NCBI RefSeq assembly: GCF_003363155.1
Contig: NZ_QRBE01000007.1
Location: 124,001 to 188,000 of the forward strand
Length of the DNA stretch: 64,000 nucleotides
Direction: 5' to 3'
DNA from: Dyella monticola
GTDB lineage: Bacteria; Pseudomonadota; Gammaproteobacteria; Xanthomonadales; Rhodanobacteraceae
Shown piece after piece: positions 53,475 through 62,138 of the stretch (position 1 is its first letter; every line of letters starts with the position of its first letter). The notes beneath the pieces were generated by a model. That model was not told the origin of the DNA, ran no database searches, and worked only from the letters and a program-made list of their open reading frames with translations. A program made the position numbers and the translations under genes.

Positions 53475-53969
53475 GTGAGCAAAGGTGTCGTCACGCTCGT
53501 TGCATCGCTATTGTCCATGCCGGTGATGGCGGCGGGTTCCGTTGCCACCCACGCAGACGTCGATCATTGGGCACAAACGTGGAACAGCCACGACATCAAC
53601 AAAGTGATGGCGATGTTCTCGCCGGATGTCGCCATCGATCAGCCCGAAAACCCGAAGCCTTTGGATTACGCGGGCACGCGTGCGTTCTTTGGCATGATCT
53701 TTCGCGCGTATCCGAACTTCCACGTCGATGTGAAGCAAGCCGTTGTGGACGGTTCAACGGCGGTATCCATTGAGCGTGTGACGGGCACATGGTCTGGGCC
53801 ATTTATCGACCCGTCGACAGGGAAGGTGACACCTGGGAACGGGCGCACCTTCGACCATCCCGGAGTTATGGTTATCCAATACGGTCCAGATCACAAAATC
53901 ACGCATGTCGCCATCTACTGGGATCAGCTGACAGTCGATCGGCAGCTCGGCATCGCGCCAAAGGTCTAA
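53475..53969 (+). CDS. Secreted NTF2-like (SnoaL) protein
   Basis: A 164-residue protein beginning with a GTG at 53475, with AGGAG eight bases upstream. A signal peptide (MSKGVVTLVASLLSMPVMAAG) is followed by an NTF2-like cone: DVDHWAQTWNSHDINKVMAMFSPDVAIDQPENPKPLDYAGTRAFFGMIFRAYPNFHVDVKQAV is the SnoaL pattern, and VIQYGPDHKITHVAIYWD its end. These pockets bind or isomerise small hydrophobic molecules. Eight bases separate it from the next gene. Confidence 0.83.
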   Translation: MSKGVVTLVASLLSMPVMAAGSVATHADVDHWAQTWNSHDINKVMAMFSPDVAIDQPENPKPLDYAGTRAFFGMIFRAYPNFHVDVKQAVVDGSTAVSIERVTGTWSGPFIDPSTGKVTPGNGRTFDHPGVMVIQYGPDHKITHVAIYWDQLTVDRQLGIAPKV

Positions 53970-53977
53970 GGAAACTC

Positions 53978-55381
53978 ATGTGGGCACGCTGCGGGTTAGT
54001 GTTGATCCTTGTAGGCGTCACCGCGGGCCGGAGCTACGCCCAAACGACGGATGACACCCCCGTTCCCGTTCGCCCCACTATTGATTTTTATCGATGGCAG
54101 GAAGACTGGTCGGTGCTCGCGGATCCACGCGTTCCGCGCGAGTTCGGGGACGCTCTCAAATACATTCCGTTTTCCAAGAATGATCCGAAGCGTTACTTGT
54201 CATTCGGTGTCACGCTGCGCGAGCGCTTTGTCAGCATCGACCCTGCGCTTTTTGGCACGGTCGGTGGCAAACGCCAGGACTATCTGCTGCATCGTCTGGA
54301 AGTGCACGCAGATGCTCACATTACCGACAACACACGAATATTTGTTCAAATTGAAAATGCGCTAGCGCCTTGGCTGCAAAATCCCTCGCCCGTGGATGCC
54401 AATAAGCTGGATCTGCGGCTTGCCTTTTTTGATTGGCACAAGAAGCTGGGACAGGGTGAGTTGAAGGTGCGGGCAGGTCGTCAGGAGATTGCGTTTGACC
54501 TGCAACGTTTCGTTTCCGTTCGTGATGGTCCGAATGTTCGCCAGGCGTATGACGCAGTGTGGGCGGATTACGAGACGGGGCTGTGGCGAGTTACGGGTTT
54601 CGCCAGCCAACCGGTTCAATATCGCAATCAAACCGATTGGGACGATTACAGCAATCGTCATTTGACGTTTAGCGGCGTGCGCGCGCAACGGCGTATGACG
54701 GCCGATAGTCAACTCAGTGTGAGTTTCTCGGATTTCAGGCAAGACAACGTCAACTTTCTGGCCGCATCGGGGAACGAAGAACGGCAGAGCGTGGATGTCC
54801 ACTATTTCGGCAACATCAAGGTCTTCGATTGGGATATCGAGGGAATGAAGCAGGGAGGTAGCATCGGCAGTAAGAATGTGGACGCGTGGGCGTTTGGTTC
54901 GTTGAGCGGTTTTACGCTTACCGATGTGGCCTGGACGCCTCGGTTTGGCTTGCAGCTGGACGCGGCCTCGGGCACGCATAATTTGAGCGGCAATACCGTC
55001 GGCACGTTTAACCCACTGTTTCCAAACGGCTATTACGTGACATTGTCCGGTTACACCGGTTATACCAATTTCATCCACTTCAAGCCTTCGCTCACAGTAT
55101 CGCCATTTGATAAGGTGAAGGTGATTGCCTCCTTTGGGATGCTGTGGCGCGAAACGACGAGCGACGCGATTTATGCCCAGCCTGACATTCCCGTCCCCGG
55201 CACTGCGGGTGAGCCTGGCAAGCACAGCACCAATTACGGGCAGTTGCAGGTGAACTGGAACGCTACGCGTAGTCTGGCGTTCGCGCTCGAAGTGGATCGC
55301 TATTTTGTGGCGCCCGCACTTCGCCGCGCGGGCGGGCAGGATTCGGATTACTTGGGTGTCGAATTGCGCTGGGGTTGGTGA
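53978..55381 (+). CDS. Outer-membrane porin, alginate-export type
   Basis: A 467-residue beta-barrel with a signal peptide (MWARCGLVLILVGVTAGRSYA). The start of the mature protein and the body fit alginate-export/AlgE-like barrels: RYLSFGVTLRERFVSID, AGRQEIAFDLQRFVSVRDGPNVRQAYDAVWADYE, LDAASGTHNLSGNTVGTFNPLFPNGYY. The C-terminal strand ends in tryptophan (LRWGW). These channels take or release polar carbohydrates or aromatics. Its place between the secreted NTF2-like protein and the pump suggests it carries the same solute. Confidence 0.87.
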   Translation: MWARCGLVLILVGVTAGRSYAQTTDDTPVPVRPTIDFYRWQEDWSVLADPRVPREFGDALKYIPFSKNDPKRYLSFGVTLRERFVSIDPALFGTVGGKRQDYLLHRLEVHADAHITDNTRIFVQIENALAPWLQNPSPVDANKLDLRLAFFDWHKKLGQGELKVRAGRQEIAFDLQRFVSVRDGPNVRQAYDAVWADYETGLWRVTGFASQPVQYRNQTDWDDYSNRHLTFSGVRAQRRMTADSQLSVSFSDFRQDNVNFLAASGNEERQSVDVHYFGNIKVFDWDIEGMKQGGSIGSKNVDAWAFGSLSGFTLTDVAWTPRFGLQLDAASGTHNLSGNTVGTFNPLFPNGYYVTLSGYTGYTNFIHFKPSLTVSPFDKVKVIASFGMLWRETTSDAIYAQPDIPVPGTAGEPGKHSTNYGQLQVNWNATRSLAFALEVDRYFVAPALRRAGGQDSDYLGVELRWGW

Positions 55382-55384
55382 CGG

Positions 55385-56833
55385 ATGACCACGGGTGTGA
55401 CGCGATCGCTATGGATGCCGCTGCGAAAGCCGATCGCGCTCTCGTTGACGTTGCTGGTAGTGGGCTGCGTTGACGTTGGGCCGGACTACAAGACGCCTGA
55501 TCTCAACTTGAAACGCATTTCAAATGCGACGAGTGCATCGGCGAATGCGTCTGCACCGTTGCCACTGGATGCCTGGTGGCGAGGTTTTCACGATCCTGAG
55601 CTGGATCGCATCGTGGATCGGGTGCGTCATCAAAATCTGGATCTTGCGGCTGCCTTGGCGCGCGTATCGCAAGCTCAGGCCGCCGCCCAAGCCGCGGGTG
55701 CGAAGCGTCTTCCCTCGGGAGAACTTGGGCTCTCCGCAGATGCTGAGCGTCAGTCCCTGCGCAGTCCCATCGGCGAGCTGGCCAGCGTCCAGCCCGGTTA
55801 TCAACGCAACGACGTGCTTTACGACGAAGGGATCGGCGCCAGTTGGGAAGCGGATTTGTTCGGCGGATTGCGTCGCGGTGAAGAGGCGGCCACCGCCGAA
55901 GCACAAGCGGCCGAAGCCAATCACCTGGGCACACGCATATCGGTCACCGCCGATGCGGTGGATGCGTATGTGCAAATTCGCGGCAATCAAGAGCGGCTTC
56001 GGATTGCACAGCGTCAGATCGATGTGGATACCCACCTGTTGTATTTGATCCAACAGCGCAATCAATACGGCGCATCGTCTGATCGTGAACTGGATCGAAC
56101 GAAGGCGTTGGTCGATCAAGCCAAGGCGACCGTGCCGCCTTTGCAGATCGCATTGCAAGCACAGCTCAATCGCTTGGACGTGTTGATGGGGGCTCAACCA
56201 GGCACGTATGCCGCTGAACTCCAAACCGGTAGCCCGATCCCGAGCATTCCGACGGTCAATGTCAGTGTGCAGCCTGAGCAACTGCTGCGAAACCGACCGG
56301 ACATCGTGGCCGCTGAGCGCCATTTGACCGCGTCGAACGCGCGCATCGGTGTCGCAATCTCCGACTATTACCCGCACATTTCTTTGGGGGCGTTGCTCGG
56401 TTTCGAAAGCTTAGGCTCGGACGAACTCATCTCTGCGGCGTCGTTTCAGCCGCAGTTGCTGGCAGGCTTGCGTTGGCGATTGTTCGACTTCGGACGTGTG
56501 GATGCCGAAGTCAACGACGCGAAAGGCGCTTATGCCGAAGCGCTGGCACGTTACCGCCAGACTGCGTTGCGCGCGACCGAAGAAGTCGAAGATGCCCTTA
56601 CCGCGCAGGCGCAATACGCCACGCAATCGGACGAACTCAACGCTGAAACGGTCTCGCTGCAGCGAGCGAATGCATCCAGCGAGCGCGCTTACGAAGCCGG
56701 TTCCATTTCACTGACCGATGTGTTGGATACCGAACGGCAGTTGCTCGCCGCACAAGATGATGCCGTGAACGCGCAAGTGAACGCGTTACGTTCGGCCATC
56801 TTTTTTTACAGGGCCATGGGGGGTGAAGAATGA
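55385..56833 (+). CDS. Outer-membrane efflux lipoprotein (OprM/NodT type)
   Basis: A 482-residue TolC-family channel. The lipobox VVGC follows the signal peptide (about residue 29), then VDVGPDYKTPD, the usual start of the mature channel. The two-repeat structure is seen in VDRVRHQNLDLAAALARVSQAQAAAQAAG and VNDAKGAYAEALARYRQTALRATEEVEDALTAQ. RNRPDIVAAERHLTASNARIGVAISDYYPHISL is a hallmark. It should complete the export system made by the MFS pump and the adaptor further on. The ATG is four bases after the porin stop. Confidence 0.93.
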   Translation: MTTGVTRSLWMPLRKPIALSLTLLVVGCVDVGPDYKTPDLNLKRISNATSASANASAPLPLDAWWRGFHDPELDRIVDRVRHQNLDLAAALARVSQAQAAAQAAGAKRLPSGELGLSADAERQSLRSPIGELASVQPGYQRNDVLYDEGIGASWEADLFGGLRRGEEAATAEAQAAEANHLGTRISVTADAVDAYVQIRGNQERLRIAQRQIDVDTHLLYLIQQRNQYGASSDRELDRTKALVDQAKATVPPLQIALQAQLNRLDVLMGAQPGTYAAELQTGSPIPSIPTVNVSVQPEQLLRNRPDIVAAERHLTASNARIGVAISDYYPHISLGALLGFESLGSDELISAASFQPQLLAGLRWRLFDFGRVDAEVNDAKGAYAEALARYRQTALRATEEVEDALTAQAQYATQSDELNAETVSLQRANASSERAYEAGSISLTDVLDTERQLLAAQDDAVNAQVNALRSAIFFYRAMGGEE

Positions 56834-56858
56834 CGCCCTGAACGGCTAGGGCGTCATT
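56829..56858 (+). other. Intercistronic hairpin over the OprM-like gene stop
   Basis: AATGACGCCCT and AGGGCGTCATT, a perfect 11-bp stem with an eight-base loop. It includes the stop codon of the channel gene. Without a U-tract, it could attenuate or protect the mRNA and separate the expression of the second hydrolase-pump part. Confidence 0.6.
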
Positions 56859-56894
56859 GGGTGAGTTTCATCCGTTTATTACGAGGAGATACCG

Positions 56895-57524
56895 ATGTCC
56901 AACACAATATCTTTGCTCACTCCAGCGGACTGCGCGCTGCTCTTAATTGACCAGCAAGCGGGCCTGGCTTTCGGCGTCGGATCTTCGGATCGCCAGGTGC
57001 TCCTGGACAACAGTGTTGCGGTCGCGCGCACTGCAGATGTATTCAAGGTGCCGATTGTGGCCTTTACCTCGGCGAGCAAGGTGTATAGCGGACCGATGAT
57101 GCCCGCGATCCAACACGTCATTCCCAACGTCAAATCCATTGAACGGCGCAACATGAATGCGTGGGAGGACGATGCATCGCGCCAGGCGGTCATCGCAACG
57201 GGTCGCAAGCGGCTCCTGATTTCCGGGTTATTGACCGAAGCCTGTGTATCGTTCTGTGCGTTGTCCGCCAAGGCCGATGGCTTTGATGTCTGGGTGATCG
57301 GCGATGCATGCGGCGGGTTGACCCCCACTAGTCACGACTTGGCGCTGCGTCGTATGGAAGCGGCGGGCATCACCCTCACATCGTGGATCCAGGTGCTGCT
57401 CGAACTCCAACGCGATTGGACGCGTCACGATACCTACGATGGCGCACGTGGCATTGTTGAATCACATGCCGGTGGTTACGGCATTGGCTTGGCCTATTCG
57501 CGCGACATGATCCATCCGACGTGA
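56895..57524 (+). CDS. Second isochorismatase-like hydrolase
   Basis: A 209-residue paralog of the hydrolase at 49108. LLLIDQQAGLAFGVGSSD carries the catalytic aspartate, and LLTEACVSFCALSAKADGFDVWVIGDACGG the nucleophile (Cys117) and the conserved block. HDTYDGARGIVESHAGGYGIGLAYS is similar to the first paralog. GAGGAG precedes the ATG. It shows partial similarity to the first paralog, so an old duplication within the operon or separate recruitment is possible. Substrate unknown. Confidence 0.88.
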   Translation: MSNTISLLTPADCALLLIDQQAGLAFGVGSSDRQVLLDNSVAVARTADVFKVPIVAFTSASKVYSGPMMPAIQHVIPNVKSIERRNMNAWEDDASRQAVIATGRKRLLISGLLTEACVSFCALSAKADGFDVWVIGDACGGLTPTSHDLALRRMEAAGITLTSWIQVLLELQRDWTRHDTYDGARGIVESHAGGYGIGLAYSRDMIHPT

Positions 57525-57528
57525 TCGC

Positions 57529-59133
57529 ATGACCGAGATCTCCGCCAACGTCACCCATCCCTCTGCGCAAAGCGCTCGGCGTCCGCTTTCATTGTCGGAC
57601 GCCAAAATGCTGCTCTTTGGGCTGGGCTTGGCGACGGCGGTTGAGTTCTACACCTTTGATGGCGTGAACTTGGTCTTGCCGGATATGGCCGGGTCTTTCG
57701 GCATCTCACGTGATCAGGCCAGTTGGATTCTCACGACTTACAGTTCGACGATGTTCTTCGGGGTGCCGTTGTCCATTTGGTTGGCTGCGCATTTGCGCCA
57801 TCGCCGCTACATCATTGGTTCCGTCGTCCTGTTTGCGATCGCCTCCGTTGGGAGCTCATTGAGCTCGACGTTCGAAACCCTGTTGTTTTGGCGCGCCATC
57901 GAAGGCTTCGCGGGTTCAGGGCTCACCATGTGGTGGCGAGCTAGCATTTATATGCTGGTAGATCGCCAGCATCGAAGCGCCTCACTCATGCGTGTGTCGG
58001 TGATGCTTTACCTGGCCACGACGGTCGGGCTGCTTTATGCCGGTTTTATAACCGACCACGTCTCGTGGCGTCTGATTTTCCTTCCGAACGTGCTTTTTGC
58101 CATTGCTGCGATTGTGGTTTTGCGACGCCATTACCCAGACGTGCCGCCCTCGTCGGATTCGCGCGTGGTCAATGTCGATAAGTTGGGCATCACTCTCATT
58201 GGCATTGCGGTTATTGCGTTGCAGGTGATGTTGAGCCGTGGCGAGATCGATGGTTGGTTTGAATCGCCCGCCATCCATTGGTTGGCGTGGATCGCGGTGG
58301 TCGCACTCTTGCTTTTCATCTGTTGGGAGACCAGTGAGCACAATCGGCATCCGCTCTTGCGTTTGCATCTGATCCGCACGCGTCCGGTGCTCTCGGCGAC
58401 ATTCTTGGGAATTTTTGCAGGCACCATTTTGTCGGGTAGTTTGTATGCACTGCCCGAATACCTTCGCGGGGTGGATCCCAACCGATTGAGCGCGAGCGAT
58501 GCCGGTCGCCTCATGTGTGTCTACGCACTCACGGCGGCTGCGATCCGACCGTTTGTCGTCACCGGAATTGCCAAGTTCGGCCAACGAAAAACGATCGCGT
58601 TTGCGTTCACCATGCTGGTGCTGTCAATGCTGGTGTTTGCACGTCTGATCACTTCGGGCACGCCGGAGATTTACTACGCGGTTCCCTTGGTGATGTATGC
58701 CTTTTGTCTGGCCCCGATGTTATCGAGCATTGGCAGCGGCACGGTGGGCAAGGTTGAGGCGGAAAGTCAGCTCGATGCCGTGTCCATCTACATGACGTTC
58801 CGCCAGCTTGGCACGTCGTTGGGTGTAACCGTGGTGTCTATCGTGCTTCATCAACGCGAGACGCTGCATTCATCACGGCTCTATGAGCACCTTCATGCCA
58901 CGCATGGGCCTTTGGTGGCGTGGGTGGATCGTGTTGCGGGGCAAATCATTGGGCGAGGTGGCACGTCGCCGATTGACGCCAAGGCGATGGCCGTGAAGAT
59001 ATTAAGCGAAGTCGGTGCAACGCAAGCGTCCACACTTGCCTACGCCGACGTGTTTTATTTCATGGCGGCCATTGGTGTGGCCGCGTTGTGCGTGGTGCCT
59101 CTGATGCCACCCTCTCCGGTAGCGAAGAAATGA
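57529..59133 (+). CDS. MFS pump, DHA2 (EmrB-like)
   Basis: A 534-residue 14-span exporter. GVNLVLPDMAGSFGISRDQASWILTTYSSTMFFGVPLSIWLAAHLRHRRYI carries the family's first helices and the motif A position. GVTVVSIVLHQRETLHSSRLYEH is the usual end of the EmrB branch, and the region with YALPEYLRGVDPNRLSASDAG is typical too. It begins four bases after the second hydrolase stop and overlaps the adaptor start by ATGA, so pump and adaptor are certainly made together. It forms a tripartite system with the adaptor and the OprM-type channel. Confidence 0.9.
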   Translation: MTEISANVTHPSAQSARRPLSLSDAKMLLFGLGLATAVEFYTFDGVNLVLPDMAGSFGISRDQASWILTTYSSTMFFGVPLSIWLAAHLRHRRYIIGSVVLFAIASVGSSLSSTFETLLFWRAIEGFAGSGLTMWWRASIYMLVDRQHRSASLMRVSVMLYLATTVGLLYAGFITDHVSWRLIFLPNVLFAIAAIVVLRRHYPDVPPSSDSRVVNVDKLGITLIGIAVIALQVMLSRGEIDGWFESPAIHWLAWIAVVALLLFICWETSEHNRHPLLRLHLIRTRPVLSATFLGIFAGTILSGSLYALPEYLRGVDPNRLSASDAGRLMCVYALTAAAIRPFVVTGIAKFGQRKTIAFAFTMLVLSMLVFARLITSGTPEIYYAVPLVMYAFCLAPMLSSIGSGTVGKVEAESQLDAVSIYMTFRQLGTSLGVTVVSIVLHQRETLHSSRLYEHLHATHGPLVAWVDRVAGQIIGRGGTSPIDAKAMAVKILSEVGATQASTLAYADVFYFMAAIGVAALCVVPLMPPSPVAKK

Positions 59134-60236
59134 GCGATCAAGTCAATCCGCCTGCGGGTCAGCCTACGGCACCTCAGGCGCCCAAGCCCGCACCAGTATC
59201 CGCATCCCCTTCGATCACGAAGCGCCAGGGCATCTTCGTGCTGATCATCGTTCTGCTCATCATCGCGCTCTGTATTTACATTCCCCGGATTTTTATCGTG
59301 TCAACGGATGATGCTTACGTTGAGGCCGACACGGTGACGGTGGTTCCCAAGGTGCCCGCCTATGTCACCGCACTGCACGTCAGCGACAACACGGCTTTTT
59401 TAAAGGGGCAGCTGCTTGTGGAGCTGGATCCGCGCGACTACCAAGTCGCCGTCTACAACGCAGCGGCCGATTTGGCGTCCGCCAGGGCGTTCAAATTGAA
59501 TTTGGCAGCGCAGATCGGCGAACAGCACCATCAGGTGGCGGCAGCTCAGGCGGCGCTGGATGGCGACCACGCAACACTGACGTTTGCGAATGAGCAATTG
59601 ATTCGATACCGCGCCCTCTCGCAAAGCGGTTCGGATACGAAGGAGCGGCTGCAGCTGGCTACCTCAGACGTTGGGCAGCGGCGTGCAACGGTGGAACACG
59701 ACACCGCCGCACTCGCCGCGGCTAAGGCGCACGTCACAGTCTTGGAGAGCCAAGTGGTTCAGGCGGATGCCGCCATCGCGGCCAAGCAGGCCGCGTTGGA
59801 TCAAGCACGGCTCAATCTCTCCTACACGCGCATCTACGCGACTGCAGATGGCACGGTCGCCAATCGCAGCGTGCAAGTCGGCAATTATGTGCAGCCGGGT
59901 CAGAGTCTTTTTTCGGCGGTGCCCAGGGAAGTCTTTGTCATCGCCAACGTCAAGGAGACGCAGCTTGGGCGCATTCGGCCCGGACAAGCTGCCGTCGTTC
60001 GCGTTGATGCGTTGCCGGGGGTCGTGTTCCATGGACATGTGGATAGCATCCAGCGTGGCACGGGTTCGAACTTCGCGTTGCTGCCTCCTGAAAATGCAAC
60101 CGGCAATTTCGTGAAGGTTGTGCAGCGCGTTCCAGTCAAGATTGTGCTAAACCCGGCTCGTGGAATCGCAGCACTGTCGCCAGGGATGTCGGTGATCGCA
60201 CGTGTGGTCGTTCACAAGCCACCTTTCGGACAGTAA
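59130..60236 (+). CDS. EmrA/HlyD-family membrane fusion protein
   Basis: A 368-residue adaptor. One membrane span (about 28-52), then the strand VSTDDAYVEADTVTVVPKVPAYVTALHVSDNTAFLKGQLLVELDPRDYQVAV, which is the EmrA lipoyl/hinge region, a long coiled-coil hairpin, ARLNLSYTRIYATADGTVANRSVQVGNYVQPGQSLFSAVP, and the beta-barrel end. The ATG overlaps the pump stop (ATGA at 59130). The frame stays open 14 codons upstream in the pump gene, not used. Last gene of the operon. Confidence 0.92.
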   Translation: MSDQVNPPAGQPTAPQAPKPAPVSASPSITKRQGIFVLIIVLLIIALCIYIPRIFIVSTDDAYVEADTVTVVPKVPAYVTALHVSDNTAFLKGQLLVELDPRDYQVAVYNAAADLASARAFKLNLAAQIGEQHHQVAAAQAALDGDHATLTFANEQLIRYRALSQSGSDTKERLQLATSDVGQRRATVEHDTAALAAAKAHVTVLESQVVQADAAIAAKQAALDQARLNLSYTRIYATADGTVANRSVQVGNYVQPGQSLFSAVPREVFVIANVKETQLGRIRPGQAAVVRVDALPGVVFHGHVDSIQRGTGSNFALLPPENATGNFVKVVQRVPVKIVLNPARGIAALSPGMSVIARVVVHKPPFGQ

Positions 60237-60320
60237 GCGATCGTTAACTAATCACACAGAAACAGGGCGTCTCGGCGTGAAGCGATTGAAGGCTACGTCG
60301 TATCAGTAGCCCAGGGGGCG

Positions 60321-61100
60321 TTAACGCGCGTTGACCAATACCCACTGCAAGATGGCTTGCGCAATCTCCTCGCTGCCTTTTTCGGCAATGAGCCAGTGGC
60401 TGCGATTCTCAAACTCCAAGATGTCTGTGCGGCTGGGTGCGCGCTTATGTTTGCCATACATCGCCCGCACCATGGACGGCGTGCTGGTTTTGTCTTTCGT
60501 TGCAGCAATCAGCAAGAGTGGCGGGCGTGCAGGATTTTTGAATTTAACGCCATTGCCAATCCCCAAAGCCGCTTGGAAGTAAATGCGACCGGGTGCAGGA
60601 ACGATGTGCTGATCGTAAGCCGGTCGCATCTGTGGCTCTGGCAACGTATTGGCAAACGTCGTCGCGAAGCTCTTAAACGACATCGTGAGGATGCGCGTCC
60701 ATCCCAGCCAAGCACTGAGCACGGGAAGGGCAGAACGGATTGCGGTGAGGCTGGGAAGCACTCCGCGCGGAGGGCCCGCATCTACCGCAACGCCTGCCGC
60801 GCCTAAGCCTCGATCCAGCAGCATTTGGACAATCAGTCCCCCAAAAGAGTGACCGATCAGGATGGGGGGTTCTGGTAACTTGCGAATGATCTGATCGTAG
60901 TGATCAACCAATGCTTTGATCGTCAGTTTGGCGGCACGCGGGTCTGGATTGCGGCGCAATTCCGCGACGGATTTATCCATGAATGGCCATGGTGGAACGA
61001 TCACCTCAGTCTGGCCGTTTTGCTCGAAATAGGTGCGAAAGGCAGACCAGCTCGCGGTCGTGACCCATGCGCCATGGATCAACAGGATCGGCTTAGGCAT
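60321..61100 (-). CDS. Alpha/beta hydrolase (esterase-like)
   Basis: A 259-residue soluble hydrolase. MPKPILLIHGAWVTTASWSAF holds the oxyanion turn HGAW, and ILIGHSFGGLIVQMLLDRGL the nucleophile elbow (Ser85). The acid is likely in IAATKDKTSTP, and the base in NRSHWLIAEKG. The GHSFGG core resembles small-ester hydrolases, and the start PILLIHGAWVT resembles MenH-like hydrolases. Transcribed convergent with the efflux operon and divergent from the AraC regulator (57 bases between starts), so it may be a target of that regulator. Confidence 0.87.
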   Translation of the reverse strand: MPKPILLIHGAWVTTASWSAFRTYFEQNGQTEVIVPPWPFMDKSVAELRRNPDPRAAKLTIKALVDHYDQIIRKLPEPPILIGHSFGGLIVQMLLDRGLGAAGVAVDAGPPRGVLPSLTAIRSALPVLSAWLGWTRILTMSFKSFATTFANTLPEPQMRPAYDQHIVPAPGRIYFQAALGIGNGVKFKNPARPPLLLIAATKDKTSTPSMVRAMYGKHKRAPSRTDILEFENRSHWLIAEKGSEEIAQAILQWVLVNAR

Positions 61101-61157
61101 TGCAACTGCTCCACGTTGAGATTGACTTCATCGTATTGAGACGCCTCCAGAGTTCGT

Positions 61158-62138
61158 ATGACGGAAAAACGCGATTTCTTTGCAGATACACCGGTGCCGC
61201 TTGATCAGGCCCACGATCCGTTTGCGATTGACAACGATCCGTTTTCGGATGTGCTGGAACTGATCCGTATTCGTGGCAACACGGTCTTTACGTGTGCGTT
61301 GTCGGCGCCTTTCTCCGTGAGCTTCCCCCAGGGGCGTCACTACCTGCACATCATTCGAAGCGGTGCCGTCACGATTAGCGCAAGTGGTGGTCATACACCG
61401 GTCCACGCCGAACAAGGCGACTTGGTCATGCTGCGTGGAAATGGCCACACTGTCTCGGACGGTTCAGGCGTGCGGTCCGTGCATGTCATGGACCTTGCGC
61501 GTGAGCACTACGATCGCGAGCGTCTGACCCTGGGTCAGGGTGACGTGACTTGGATGTGTGGTGATTTTGGATTTGACGGCGTGCTCGCATCCCGATTGCT
61601 GTCGGTGCTCCCGCCCGTGACCGTCGTGAAAGGGTTGCGAGATCGACCGTTTGAGTGGCTAGAACTCAGTTGTCATTTCATCCTGGACGAAGCGCTTCAT
61701 CCTCGTCCTGGCGGGGCGGCCATGATTTCACGGCTCTTGGATGTGATCTTCGTGCAGTTTTTGCGCACGTGGGCTGCAGATGGCGAAGTTGGACGCGGAT
61801 GGTTATCCAGCGCGCTGGATCCCCGTATTGGTCATGTCATGGCCGCGATGCATGCCGCACCTGAAAAACCGTGGAGCGTTGTGGAGTTGGCCGAGCGCGC
61901 CAATCTTTCGCGCTCGGCCTTTTCAGAGCGATTCTTGCGCGTCGTTGGACAGACCCCGCTGAATTACCTGGGCACATGGCGGATGGATCGTGCCGCTGAA
62001 TTCTTGCGTTACGGACGCGCATCAGTCGGAGAAATTGCCGAGCGCGTGGGCTACGCATCCGAAGCGGCGTTCAGTCGTGCATTCAAAGGACGCTACGGCG
62101 TGTCTCCGACGCAGTGGCGAAAAATTGGGTCGCCCTAA
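61158..62138 (+). CDS. AraC-family transcription factor with cupin_6 sensor
   Basis: A 326-residue regulator. A cupin-type AraC-binding sensor covers about residues 25-190 (FSVSFPQGRHYLHIIRSGAVTIS, EQGDLVMLRGNGHTVSD), and the C-terminal HTH pair about 225-322 (SVVELAERANLSRSAFSERFLRVVGQTPLNYLGTWRMDRAAEFLR, VGEIAERVGYASEAAFSRAFKGRYGVSPTQWRK). Cupin_6 AraC factors usually control adjacent hydrolase, reductase or efflux genes. The divergent alpha/beta hydrolase is the closest target. Its stop overlaps the CoA transferase stop (convergent). Confidence 0.9.
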   Translation: MTEKRDFFADTPVPLDQAHDPFAIDNDPFSDVLELIRIRGNTVFTCALSAPFSVSFPQGRHYLHIIRSGAVTISASGGHTPVHAEQGDLVMLRGNGHTVSDGSGVRSVHVMDLAREHYDRERLTLGQGDVTWMCGDFGFDGVLASRLLSVLPPVTVVKGLRDRPFEWLELSCHFILDEALHPRPGGAAMISRLLDVIFVQFLRTWAADGEVGRGWLSSALDPRIGHVMAAMHAAPEKPWSVVELAERANLSRSAFSERFLRVVGQTPLNYLGTWRMDRAAEFLRYGRASVGEIAERVGYASEAAFSRAFKGRYGVSPTQWRKIGSP

